Both the position numbers and the translations under genes were made by a program. Below, in pieces: positions 1 through 8,978 of a stretch of DNA of 64,000 bases (position 1 is the first letter of the stretch; each line of letters begins with the position of its first letter). A model generated the notes under the pieces. It did not search any database and was not told where the DNA came from. It was given only the letters and a program-made list of their open reading frames with translations. The DNA is from Triticum aestivum (lineage: Eukaryota > Streptophyta > Magnoliopsida > Poales > Poaceae), in NCBI RefSeq assembly GCF_018294505.1, contig NC_057802.1:552834202-552898201 (forward strand). The letters are read 5' to 3'.

Positions 1-583
1 CAAATCCTTTCTTAAGAAATACAACAGGACAGATGTACGGCTTGAAAATTTATTGCATGATGCTGGTTATGATATTGTTTCGAATCCTGGATCTTAAATT
101 TCAGAAAATCCAAAAGTGAGCATAAATTCTTGAAACTAAGCATGGTCACGTGATATGGCACAAATATTACTTCGTAAGTTTTTTCTTCAATTTGAGACAA
201 GCTGCTTATGACAAGTTGCACAAATGAAGAGCCAAGGTATTTTGGAACAAAGACCTGTCACGTTAATGCGAACGCTTTCACTATTGAAACCATGGGCGTT
301 TACGTGCCGCCATGAGTCCCCGCTTCTCATCGGCAGGTGCCATCCGAGCAAGCGTGTGATTCGACGGGAGGCGTGCGAGCAGACCGCTGTGCAGGCTCAC
401 CAGGATGCGAGCCCTTTGACCAGGCTCCGCCGCCCACCGTCGTCCCAACTGCTCCCACTTTTAATGTCGCCGGCGCCGCAGTTTAAAATCAACCCCGCAC
501 TACCCGGTATCGCTACAATCCTCTCTCTTCCTCTCCGATTCTCCTGTCGTCTACCTCCAACTAGCCTGACCTAAACGTACGCC
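1..583. other. AT-rich flank and putative promoter/leader
   Basis: The first 240 bases are AT-rich with no coding signal I can support. From about 480 the character changes: a TATA-like stretch (tttaaaatc, 482-490) is followed by a CT-rich leader (about 515-580) of the kind common in grass 5' UTRs, leading to the ATG at 584. The promoter assignment is inference from base composition and position only. Confidence 0.35.
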
Positions 584-1279
584 ATGCCGCATCACGATGG
601 TCTGCCCTTAGTGTTCCAGTTTCTTGAGGAAGACACCCATCCGAAGTCTCAAGAACATAAGGCGCTTTGGGACGAGCTTGAACTGGCCTTGCGGGAAGAC
701 GCCGCGCCTGTCCCCGCTCCCGTTCCGGCTCCCGTCGCCCCGACTGCGCCAGCGCCCATCCCCATGGCATTGATGGGCTGGGAGCCGCACATTGTCGCCG
801 AGCTTGATCCCACGGGGTTCCACGAGGTCCCCGCTGACTTTCACGTGCCCGTGCACCTGCCAGCGCATGCGCCTGCGCGTGCACTGACGCGCACGCCCGT
901 GCCGGTGCCCGTGCACCTGCCAGCGCATGCGCATGCGCGTGCACTGACGTGCGCGCCCGTGCCAGTGCCCGTGCACACGAATGTCTCCGCCGTGCCGTTG
1001 ACAGCGCCTGTCCCCACGTAGGTGCCAGTGCCCCCCTCAGCGGCATGGATGGCCGCCGTCGACCGCTTCCTTGCACCAACGCCAGTCGCCTCCTCCCGCT
1101 AGTTGACTCGCTCCAAAGTCCAGAACATTTTGGCCTTCCTTGAACCTAGGCCAACGTCCAGGAGTACGCCAACAACGGCGCAAGACGCCGCCGTCGCCGT
1201 CGGTCAGTGGCCCGACGACACACAGAGCACGGCAGAGGAGCCGCTTCCCACCGCGAGACACCCCGCCGCAGCCGCGTAA
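584..1279 (+). pseudogene. Intronless hypothetical gene with two in-frame TAG stops
   Basis: The open frame starts at an ATG in a reasonable context (gccATGcc) after a CT-rich leader and stops at TAG 1019-1021. The same frame continues after that stop to a second TAG (1100-1102) and then to a natural-looking TAA (1277-1279), so a 231-codon frame is interrupted twice. The N-terminal part is acidic (about residues 1-45), the middle is Pro/Val/Ala-rich and encoded partly by a 60-bp tandem repeat, and the last 58 residues are Ala/Thr/Pro-rich. I recognise no domain. The frame being kept across both stops suggests a once longer gene with nonsense mutations, although GC-rich DNA keeps long frames open by chance. 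It could also be a non-coding captured sequence. Confidence 0.45.
846..976 (+). repeat. 60-bp tandem repeat, 2.2 copies
   Basis: Units begin at 846, 906 and 966, each opening with gtgcccgtgcac. The first two differ at only a handful of bases; the third diverges after about 11 bases. The period is a multiple of three, so the interrupted frame gains a 20-residue His/Pro/Ala/Val repeat. The unit is full of alternating purine-pyrimidine GC steps (gcatgcgc, gcgcgtgc), a sequence type prone to unusual structure and replication slippage. Confidence 0.85.
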
Positions 1280-1296
1280 TCTAAATTTGCCTTGAA

Positions 1297-1333
1297 AAAC
1301 GTTCGGATTGCCATGCTTAAAATCCGAACGTTT
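1297..1333 (+). other. Perfect 13-bp stem hairpin downstream of the interrupted ORF
   Basis: The left arm aaacgttcggatt (1297-1309) and right arm aatccgaacgttt (1321-1333) are perfect inverted repeats separated by 11 bases. The hairpin lies 18 bases after the last stop of the 584-1279 frame and is followed by an AT-rich stretch, so it would fall in the 3' UTR of that transcript. It could be an RNA 3'-end or stability structure, or the remnant of a small inverted-repeat element. Confidence 0.7.
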
Positions 1334-1339
1334 GTCATT

Positions 1340-2414
1340 TCTGTTTATTTTATATCGATCGTCGTATAATTTAAAGTCGGAGTCAGACTGATCGAAATGT
1401 ATGGTTTGATCGATTAAATGTTCTGCTAGAGCCGTGTCAAATTAAATATAAAACGTCATCAAGCCACATGTATTCTTTGTCATCCAACGACCTAGACTGC
1501 TTCAATGTCGAGCGCTCAACACGTTTACCGTGCAGTTAATTTCATGCCAAAAATAGTGCTAATCACATGACAACATGCAAATAATATCCTAGTAGTTAAT
1601 ATCCGCATGCACTTAATATACTTCCAAATTAACGTGCATTGCACGTACACACTGACTAGTGCTGCTAGTACGTGAAACTGGTGCCGTGACTTGTGAACGC
1701 GTCCAGATATGGTCAACGGCAACATCGCCCGCGAGTTCTTCCTGTTTGCCCGTGCGTCTAAACGCAGAAGGGGAGGAGAGAGAGAGAGTACACATGGAAC
1801 CCACCAGTAAGTGAAGGCGAATAGTACTAAAAATAATATTACATGTTATCCATTAATTAGGCTGTGGTAATATAAAAACATTATGTGAACAAAGGGGGTA
1901 CAACAAACATTGCTATTCTACATATGTTGCCTATTGACGTGCGGCTTGAAGGCCCGGTCGCATGTTCGATCCTCGTCCTTTATTTCTTAATTTGTATATG
2001 GGTCCAAATTTGTTTCATGACATGTGGGCCCCTCGGTGTGTAGTTTGTAGCACTTTAATTTGTGGGTCGAAATTAGTTCCATTCCAAGTGGACTATCGGT
2101 GTGTAGTTTTGTAGCTTATTTATAATAATTAAAGAGAACAACATAGTTTTCTCAATAATACCATGGTGCGACGTTGAAGGCGAGAAAGGACGTGTGAGAG
2201 AGCGATGACCGAGCGAGAGGGAAATCAACTAGGGGATTTGAGTGGGTTGCAACGGTGTTTGGAGTAGTTGTGGGCCGAATGCTACGAAAATATAATCTAA
2301 ACCGACCGGAATAAATGCCTACACAAATTACTCCAAGGTTGGAGTGCCCCTCGCAATGTAAATAGCTCCGGCTTTGCAAGGGATGGAGAGGTAGTAGCTT
2401 CAACGCGTGGAAGA
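1340..2414. other. Non-coding stretch, no supported gene
   Basis: AT-rich sequence with only short shadow frames. At about 1950-1980 there is a tRNA B-box-like run (gttcgatcctcg), which could be a trace of a tRNA-derived sequence, but no A box or cloverleaf is visible. From about 2160 the DNA becomes rich in GAGA tracts and merges into the diverged tandem array that follows. Confidence 0.5.
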
Positions 2415-2988
2415 TATGGTGTGAGAAAGCGAGGTCAATCAAGCGACATATAGATAGAGAGACAAAGTGAGTGTGGTCCGACATTCATTGAACAAATATA
2501 TATGCTCTGGAGAGATATTGTCCGATTGAGCTTTTTGGCAAGGGTGAGGGCTGTAAGATAGAGCTTGAGAGATGATCTAGTCACAGACGTGTAGATATAT
2601 TTTGTGCGTGGGAGGAAGCAAGGTCAACCGATCACATAGGGTCGTTATGTGATCGAAAGAGTGAGACGGGTTGGAGAGAGTGACCTAGATAGACGATGTG
2701 CGTGAGAGAGTATATAATATGAATAGGTCGAATTGGGCTCAAACATGGTGATATATCGTTTTTGTCCGAGAAAGAGCGAGGTCAATCGAGACATACGGAG
2801 AGAGAGAGAGAGATTGAGTGAGCGTGGCCCACCATGAGGTCGAAAGAGTGGCGGCGGCTTGGATGGACTGACCTAGATAGACAATCTGCGTGAGAGAGTA
2901 TAGAGTGTGTCGATCGAGGCCCGAACAGGGAGATATATCATTTGTGTGTGAAAGAAAATGAGGTTAAACGAGACTCAAATAAAGAGAG
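2415..2988 (+). repeat. Diverged ~188-bp tandem array running into an assembly gap
   Basis: The block beginning gacctagatagac occurs at 2682 and again at 2870, a period of 188 bp, each followed by gcgtgagagagtata. Less similar copies of the segment gagaaag.gcgaggtcaat(c) are seen near 2427 and 2772, and related text near 2940 and 2610, so three to four degenerate units are present. The last unit is cut by the N gap at 2989. The array is rich in GAGA runs and has no coding potential. Confidence 0.65.
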
Positions 2989-3819
2989 NNNNNNNNNNNN
3001 NNNNNNNNNNNNNNNNNNNNNNNNNNNNNNNNNNNNNNNNNNNNNNNNNNNNNNNNNNNNNNNNNNNNNNNNNNNNNNNNNNNNNNNNNNNNNNNNNNNN
3101 NNNNNNNNNNNNNNNNNNNNNNNNNNNNNNNNNNNNNNNNNNNNNNNNNNNNNNNNNNNNNNNNNNNNNNNNNNNNNNNNNNNNNNNNNNNNNNNNNNNN
3201 NNNNNNNNNNNNNNNNNNNNNNNNNNNNNNNNNNNNNNNNNNNNNNNNNNNNNNNNNNNNNNNNNNNNNNNNNNNNNNNNNNNNNNNNNNNNNNNNNNNN
3301 NNNNNNNNNNNNNNNNNNNNNNNNNNNNNNNNNNNNNNNNNNNNNNNNNNNNNNNNNNNNNNNNNNNNNNNNNNNNNNNNNNNNNNNNNNNNNNNNNNNN
3401 NNNNNNNNNNNNNNNNNNNNNNNNNNNNNNNNNNNNNNNNNNNNNNNNNNNNNNNNNNNNNNNNNNNNNNNNNNNNNNNNNNNNNNNNNNNNNNNNNNNN
3501 NNNNNNNNNNNNNNNNNNNNNNNNNNNNNNNNNNNNNNNNNNNNNNNNNNNNNNNNNNNNNNNNNNNNNNNNNNNNNNNNNNNNNNNNNNNNNNNNNNNN
3601 NNNNNNNNNNNNNNNNNNNNNNNNNNNNNNNNNNNNNNNNNNNNNNNNNNNNNNNNNNNNNNNNNNNNNNNNNNNNNNNNNNNNNNNNNNNNNNNNNNNN
3701 NNNNNNNNNNNNNNNNNNNNNNNNNNNNNNNNNNNNNNNNNNNNNNNNNNNNNNNNNNNNNNNNNNNNNNNNNNNNNNNNNNNNNNNNNNNNNNNNNNNN
3801 NNNNNNNNNNNNNNNNNNN
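2989..3819. other. Assembly gap (831 N) ending in poly-G
   Basis: All bases are N. The first readable bases after the gap are a run of ten G (3820-3829), and the sequence before it is a tandem repeat. This is consistent with a collapsed or unresolved low-complexity repeat. Frames that read through the gap are artefacts. Confidence 0.95.
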
Positions 3820-3829
3820 GGGGGGGGGG

Positions 3830-4128
3830 CTAAAAACAACATTTGAATGTACATAGTATGAGACTTAATATCGATGTTTCAATTCGGTGTACATTGTAAG
3901 ATTTGAACCGAGGACCAGGCATACGGGTAATTATTTCGAATTCGTGCCATACTAAGTTTCGAAAAGTTGACATTGACTCAGTTTGTTGTGCTATTTTGTA
4001 GGTCATATGTTTGAATCCATCCAAAAGTTTTCTCACTACTATGGTGTTCATCATATACATATGAATTTGTATTAAAAAAGTAGCATGGTTACAGTGAAAT
4101 GCGGAATCCACGTTAGAATTGGAGATCG
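3830..4128. other. AT-rich non-coding stretch with tRNA B-box-like motifs
   Basis: No gene is supported. Two segments resemble tRNA B boxes: near 3899-3912 on the minus strand (ggttcaaat) and near 4003-4018 on the plus strand (catatgtttgaatcc). They are too incomplete to call a tRNA or SINE. Confidence 0.4.
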
Positions 4129-4217
4129 CTACGTGACACACACTCTAATTCAAATAACTAACTACGTGACACACACTCTAATTCAAATAACTAATTATGT
4201 GACACACACTCTAATCC
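4129..4217 (+). repeat. 33-bp tandem repeat, 2.7 copies
   Basis: Units start at 4129, 4162 and 4195 with the core acgtgacacacactctaatt; the second copy is nearly identical to the first and the third has one change in the core before diverging. The period is a multiple of three, which creates a short repetitive open frame, but nothing else suggests that it is translated. Confidence 0.85.
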
Positions 4218-4280
4218 ATGTTAGCGTGGGTACCGTTTTGATTTTTTTTCAAATAACTCCTCATTAATTAATTTATAGTA

Positions 4281-4384
4281 CTCCCTCTGTTCACTTCTAT
4301 AAAACCTTGAAGACATTTTAGACAATGTGCAAAACAGTTCATTTTAAGTTGTCTGAAACGACTTACAAAAGTGAACGGATGGAG
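4281..4384. mobile_element. Stowaway-type MITE (Tc1/Mariner derived), 104 bp
   Basis: The element starts ctccctctgttcacttct and ends with the complementary agtgaacggatggag, the terminal signature of Stowaway MITEs in grasses (CTCCCTCCGTT family). It is flanked by TA on both sides (4279-4280 and 4385-4386), the target duplication expected for Tc1/Mariner insertions. It has no coding capacity and would depend on a Mariner transposase elsewhere. Confidence 0.85.
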
Positions 4385-4527
4385 TATCTCGTTTCGAATG
4401 ACTAATTATTGCAAGGAAAACACGGGCATGGTAATACATACAGATTCGTTTGCAAATGAAAGAAGATTCGTTTGCATTCTCAAATGTAGGAGCACCAGGC
4501 AGACCAGGGTCGTGTCGGGGTGGACGC

Positions 4528-4555
4528 TGCTTCGGTGCCTTAAGGCACCGAAGCA
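4528..4555. other. 28-bp perfect palindrome
   Basis: The sequence tgcttcggtgcc-ttaa-ggcaccgaagca reads the same on both strands (4528-4555). It is bracketed by imperfect direct copies of gtcggggtgg (about 4514 and 4564). It lies about 640 bp upstream of the first coding exon of gene A, close to a weak TATA-like motif (atataag, about 4641), so it may be a dimeric protein site, a cruciform-forming sequence, or a transposon footprint. Confidence 0.8.
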
Positions 4556-5193
4556 TAGTCCTGTCGGGGTGGTCGCATGTGTCAGACGGACGCGTAGCAC
4601 CCAGCCACCCACCCCCCTCCCCCCAAAAAAAGGACGACGACAATATAAGTTCGCGCTTCCACGTTTCGGATTGAAATATCTGGCGGCCCCAATTCCAGCC
4701 CTGCAAAATCTCTCTTCTCCACCGTCCCCTTCCGCGCCCAGACTGCTCAAATCCCTAATTCGCCGCCAACCCTCGAATCGCCCCTCGTCTTGTCTCTTTC
4801 CCCACCGTTCCCCACCTCTGTGCCGGACGACGACGACGAAGACGACGGTCGCGCTTCACCACCGCACCGGAGCTACCTCATCTACGCCCTCGTCCACCGC
4901 ACCGGGTGGTACACCGACAACGTCGGCCGCCGCAACCGACGTGCCTCACAGACACCAAGTTCCACCGCATCAGGTGCACTTCACCGACGCCTTCTCCCAG
5001 CTCACCGGGGCTACTTCACCGAGCACATCGTCGCACCTCCGCCCCCCGAGGCCGTTGGGGCTTCACCAATGGTCTCATCCACCGCATCGTAGCGCTCAGC
5101 TGCCACTCAAGATCTGCATCCATGCGCGGCCAGCCAACGCCAGCGCATCACCCTCAACGACTCTGAAGTGACCCGCACTCTAGCTAGGCGAGC
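4556..5193 (+). promoter_or_regulatory. Putative promoter and CT-rich leader of gene A
   Basis: A TATA-like atataag near 4641 is followed by a C-rich, CT-rich stretch (about 4690-5100) with many short GC-rich frames, typical of grass 5' leaders. The leader reaches the ATG at 5194 that fits the spliced gene model. Longer upstream frames (for example from 4790 or 4906) do not join to the later exons and are probably not coding, though an alternative upstream start cannot be excluded. Confidence 0.4.
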
Positions 5194-8136
5194 ATGCCCA
5201 AACGCCGGCCCGAACTAGGTATCCACACATCACTCCCTTGTGCACTATTTCGACGATGTTTGGATATCCTTTCACTGCTCTCTTAGCTTACACGCCTATG
5301 CAACTCTGACTTTAACTCTTATTTCTTCTGGAGATATCATCTGAAACAAGCAAATCCATTTTTTAGCGAAGCATGACGGCGCTACGGGATCTGGTACACA
5401 TCCTGCACAACCGTATAACCTTGTAAGTATCTGTCCTCCGGTACAATATCAAGGTTGATTCCTCTTATTTGATCAACCATTCGCCGTGTCAAAAATGCAG
5501 AGGGGGTTGCAAGGAGCACAAGGCCTGCACATCCAAGCAAGTGGTAACATGGACTTGTACATGGAACATCCCAAGCGCAAGCAGAGCTGTAGTGAGCCTG
5601 TACAACGAGCTAGCGTAAGTCCCTGCATTTCATTTAATTCGTACTGGCATTCGTGTATGATTTGTGTGCAGTGGCTGATCCACGAATTCAAGTTACTAGG
5701 GGCGAACATTTAACTTAAAAAATACAAAGGCACTTGCACTCTAGAAATCAACATAACTTGAGAAATGTGAAGCTACATGCACTTTGAAAACCAGCTAATG
5801 ATCCAAAGTAGTTCAGATTATAAACACTAAATGATGCAAGCACCAAAAAACACAAAATGCAACATGGTGTACAAGGACTACAAACATGGTCTGTACCTGC
5901 TTGAATTATTCGTTCTCTGGCTGAAAATATCGAAGTGTAATTGCACGTATAACCAGTGTGCAAACTGCATATCAATATATCTATCCCGCACAAGTATGCC
6001 AATAGTTTCAAACAACAGATTAGAAAAGTATTTATGCTATGTTGTCATGATACGGGGACTTTCTGGTAGATGGCCTCGACGTTTCCTCAAGCTATGAAAA
6101 TGCACTATAATTTGCTTGTCATCAATGCCTGCAAATCTCTGTCTCTCTCAACATAGTAGATCATCATTAGACACTAAATCCTTCAATGAGCTTGCAAAAT
6201 GCTTGCATTAGATCCCTCATTAGACACTATATGTTCATCACCAGGAGCATGTAAAATGTTTGCATCAAATCCTTCATTAGCAGTCTGTTCATTAGACACT
6301 TCAGGCTCAAGAACAACATGAGCTTGTATGTTTGCACCAGAAACTTGATTAGATACATCAGATTCAGTCAGTTCAGTATTGATTGGGGGAGTTATAAAAT
6401 AAGTAGAGATTGGTTTCATTTTCTCATAGATTCCCTACAGACAAGCAGTTTTACAACACCGTCAGGTTTAACTATTGGCCAGAAATTGAAGAGTTGAATT
6501 AGATATAATCAGGGCTGTGATGTACCTGCTCGTTGCGCATGCTACTCTTGCAAGCTGCGACTGTCCGTTTGTGCAAGCTCGATGCCATGCCCGTGCTGCC
6601 GCCGCCGCCTCCCACGCAGGCTACACCCTGGGTTGGATCTTCATCTTCTTGTCCTTCCGTTCGCTTGAAGCCCGGTGACCGCCCTCCAACGAGGGCGCGA
6701 GGAAGTGCTGTGTTGGTCTGTCCAGCGGCGGCTAGGTTAGGAGCGAACCGGACTGGAGGCTGGAGCGAATGAATTGGGATTTTTCCTGCTGTCGATCGAT
6801 ATGGGAGGCGCTCGTTTGGGCCACGAGCCTGCTATAGGGCCTGCCTTGCACTTATGTTATTGGCCCATCCAAATTGAAACATTTTTCTTCATTTTTTACA
6901 TTGCCTGCTTGTGCGTTGGGACGAACAAAACTAGCATGGGCCAACCTGGACGACTCAAACTAGGTGCACACTTTCCAGCCACCTGAGGCGGCCGCCCATA
7001 CCAGCCCCTATGGTGGCGTCTCCCCTTTTTGCGTGTATGATTGGATAGTGAAAAATATTCCAGTGGCGCTTTTGATTTACCCACAGAATGGTTGAATTGC
7101 TTGTTTCTATGAACTGAGTTGGCCAATAATGATAAGGATGCTAGTCTTTTCATCCTATTGTAGATTGCTTAGATCTCGATATGCCAAAAGTAATCGCATG
7201 AAATATACAATAAAAGCCAGTGTGATGTGTTTGGCTACAACTAGTCTGACTACATGTCCTCATATAACATATCAAGGACGCACCATCTTACCAGATTAAC
7301 CATTCGACTTACCCATGCAGTGTGGGAAGAAAGAAGTATTGGGACTGCGTATCCAAGCAATTGATGCCATGGACTCCTTCGTACAACCTTGTAAGCGAAA
7401 AAGAAGTTGCAGTGTGCCTGTACAAAGAACTAGCGTAAGTTCAGTTACCTGCTTCTCGGAATTTTAGTTAGCCACTTATTGCAAAATTGTTCAATTACGT
7501 TGCTTGGCTTAATTTAGTTTGCCACTGATTACATAATGGCACAGCCTGTTAATCATATTGTAGACTGCGCCTATCTATGTGTTTGATACTTACTGTTAAG
7601 AATTACCTGTTTGCCTTAACTTAAATATCTACTTGTTTGTTTAACTGCTTTGCTGTGCAACATCGGGTTACAATGATGTTAATAACTACTTTTCAACATC
7701 CAATTGAAACTCTTTATTTCCTTGTTTGTTTAACTGGGTTGCTGTTATAACTCCCAGTTGAGATGTTTTGCTAACTTCAACTTTTCTGAATCCAATCGAA
7801 ACTTTAATGGCAAAACAGGTTAGCCCAAGATCAAAGAGCGAGGTCCCCATGGACGTTGCATCATCCCATAGCAGTGGCACCGACCCAATCGTGCATTATG
7901 AATTGCCAACAGCTGATGCCCTAGAGGCTAAACTAGTGGTAGAAAGAGATTCTGCTTCTGCACTTAGAGATGAAGTTGACATGTTGAGGAAGCAAACAGC
8001 ACAATCACAAGCAGTACTCAAGACAACCATTAAATATTTGGTGGATTTCAAAACGAAGCAAGCTGAGACTGACCAGATTGTTAAGGTCCTGAAGGAAAAA
8101 AGGAAATTAAATTCCTACTTGTTAAATCATAGGTGA
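5194..8136 (+). CDS. Gene A: 5-exon CACTA-associated coiled-coil protein, 208 aa predicted
   Basis: Hand-derived exons with GT/AG borders: 5194-5218, 5367-5422, 5501-5614, 7321-7434, 7819-8136. They join without a stop (first junction phase 1, the rest phase 0) and end at TGA. The short N-terminus is basic (MPKRRPEL), matching the MPTRRRKR start of gene B. Exons 3 and 4 are paralogous 38-residue units, each ending with a basic cluster (PKRKQSC, CKRKRSC) that looks like a nuclear-localisation signal. The last exon holds a heptad-like coiled coil (about residues 135-185) with the pattern ERxSAxxLRxEVxxLRK, shared with the last exon of gene B. No transposase domain is visible. It is probably a nuclear DNA- or protein-binding accessory protein carried by the CACTA element; the function is inferred. 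A decayed gene remains possible. Confidence 0.55.
5430..5614 (+). repeat. Exon-3 copy of an internal exon duplication in gene A
   Basis: This copy comprises about 70 bp of upstream intron plus the 114-nt exon 5501-5614. It aligns with 7250-7434: both carry atatcaagg, then gat(c/t)aaccattcg, an acceptor ...atgcag, and the same donor context tagC|gtaagt. Exon lengths are identical and identity is roughly two thirds by eye. Phase 0 on both sides makes the exon free to duplicate without breaking the frame. Confidence 0.75.
5669..7030 (-). pseudogene. Insertion in gene A intron 3: possible hAT/ZMYM1-like fragment
   Basis: Intron 3 of gene A is much longer than its other introns because of a block carrying a minus-strand gene fragment. 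The minus-strand frame 6419-6183 (78 aa) begins MKPISTYFITPPINTE, resembling the N-terminus of plant zinc-finger MYM-type 1-like proteins, which derive from hAT transposases. It has two imperfect copies of a VSNE...N.EG...A.IL.A unit. An acceptor precedes it (ctgtag, minus strand), and a GC-rich possible first exon ends at a donor near 6527. The block opens with cagtggctgatcc (5669), similar to hAT ends. No matching right end or clean 8-bp duplication was found, so the borders are guesses. Confidence 0.3.
7250..7434 (+). repeat. Exon-4 copy of the internal exon duplication in gene A
   Basis: Partner of 5430-5614. The exon 7321-7434 is again 114 nt and keeps the GL.IQA...MD...KRK..CS.PVQR.S pattern of its partner. 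Most coding differences keep charge or size in the basic cluster, suggesting that the protein unit was under some constraint after duplication. Confidence 0.75.
7625..7812 (+). repeat. Diverged ~95-bp tandem duplication in gene A intron 4
   Basis: Two consecutive segments share cttgtttgtttaact (about 7632 and 7722), tgctgt, a caacttttc-type run and a closing atccaat(t/c)gaaact (about 7698 and 7790). The second copy supplies the acceptor of exon 5. This is a local duplication of intron sequence with no coding role visible. Confidence 0.5.
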
Positions 8137-8978
8137 AATGTTCTTTCCATAGTTGAATAACTTTTGTGTTGTCTGTTCATGTAATCAATCAAACCATTTG
8201 TTTTAGAGATCATGTAATAATTGTTTTTTTGTTTTTTGGTTTGTAATTTTATTTGAGCACAAGTCTGTATTAATTGATAAGACTCGGAGACATTTCATTT
8301 GGATTGTTGTGCCAGACCTACAAATATGCCAATCGGCCTGAATGTGCATTCAGCAATAGTAGTAGTATAGATGGAACATAAGTGGCACGCATCGGAAAGG
8401 GCCAAGATGCTGGCTAAAAAAAGGATGCTGTTGTAGCCAAAAAAAAGTATAGCGGCCTGGCTTATGTATGTTAGTTGATATTATTGATCCATATACTCTA
8501 TAAGTGTTTATATGTCTGTTAGTTCTGTACATTCTTGGTTGATGGACTCGGTATTTGAATCTTGATACATCGCTTGTGTACATATCTAAATGGGAGTACA
8601 CATTATGCTGCGTGTGACATTTGAGTTGGACATGAAGTGTTCCAAATATTCGAATTCACCTTAAACTGGATTCTAGTTTCTGAATCTGAGTATCGGCATT
8701 TGTAAACCATATTCATATATGATAGTGGAATACATCTTTGTCGTCCTTTTGAAGATATATAAAAACACATAGAATGATTTATAAAGATTCATATAGGAAT
8801 ACAAAATGGATTCGAATTTAGTTGCCAGGGTAAACGTGGATGCTTATTGTCCCAAAATTCGAAAGAAGCAGAAAAATGTCCACTCCCACGTCGGCTGCCC
8901 GAAGCCAAGTGTTTGGGAGATGGAAATTACTGTCTACCCATTACACGGACAATCCATCGGCCCGATTTCCACTGCTCT
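8137..8978. other. Gene A 3' UTR and spacer
   Basis: T-rich and AT-rich sequence after the gene A stop, consistent with a 3' UTR and spacer before the promoter repeats of gene B. Short frames here have no recognisable content. A frame from 8806 runs into the promoter repeats and is probably spurious. Confidence 0.45.

Noticed and set aside
561..1079. Minus-strand Arg/Ala-rich frame opposite the 584-1279 frame
   Set aside because: Antisense shadow of a GC-rich repeat; no leader, no recognisable domain.
1945..1985. tRNA-like B box (gttcgatcctcg)
   Set aside because: No A box, anticodon loop or acceptor stem could be traced, so no tRNA or SINE call.
2942..3856. Long open frames on both strands across 2989-3819
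   Set aside because: They consist of translated N; the region is an assembly gap.
4371..5171. 266-codon Pro/Ser/Thr-rich frame and overlapping frames upstream of gene A
   Set aside because: CT-rich leader composition opens several frames at once; none splices in phase to exon 2, while the short frame from 5194 does.
7031..7044. gcgtgtatgattgg as target duplication partner of tcgtgtatgatttg (5651-5664) for a hAT insertion
   Set aside because: Similar but not adjacent to the candidate end cagtggctgatcc in a way that gives an exact 8-bp duplication, and no complementary right terminus is present; left as unproven.
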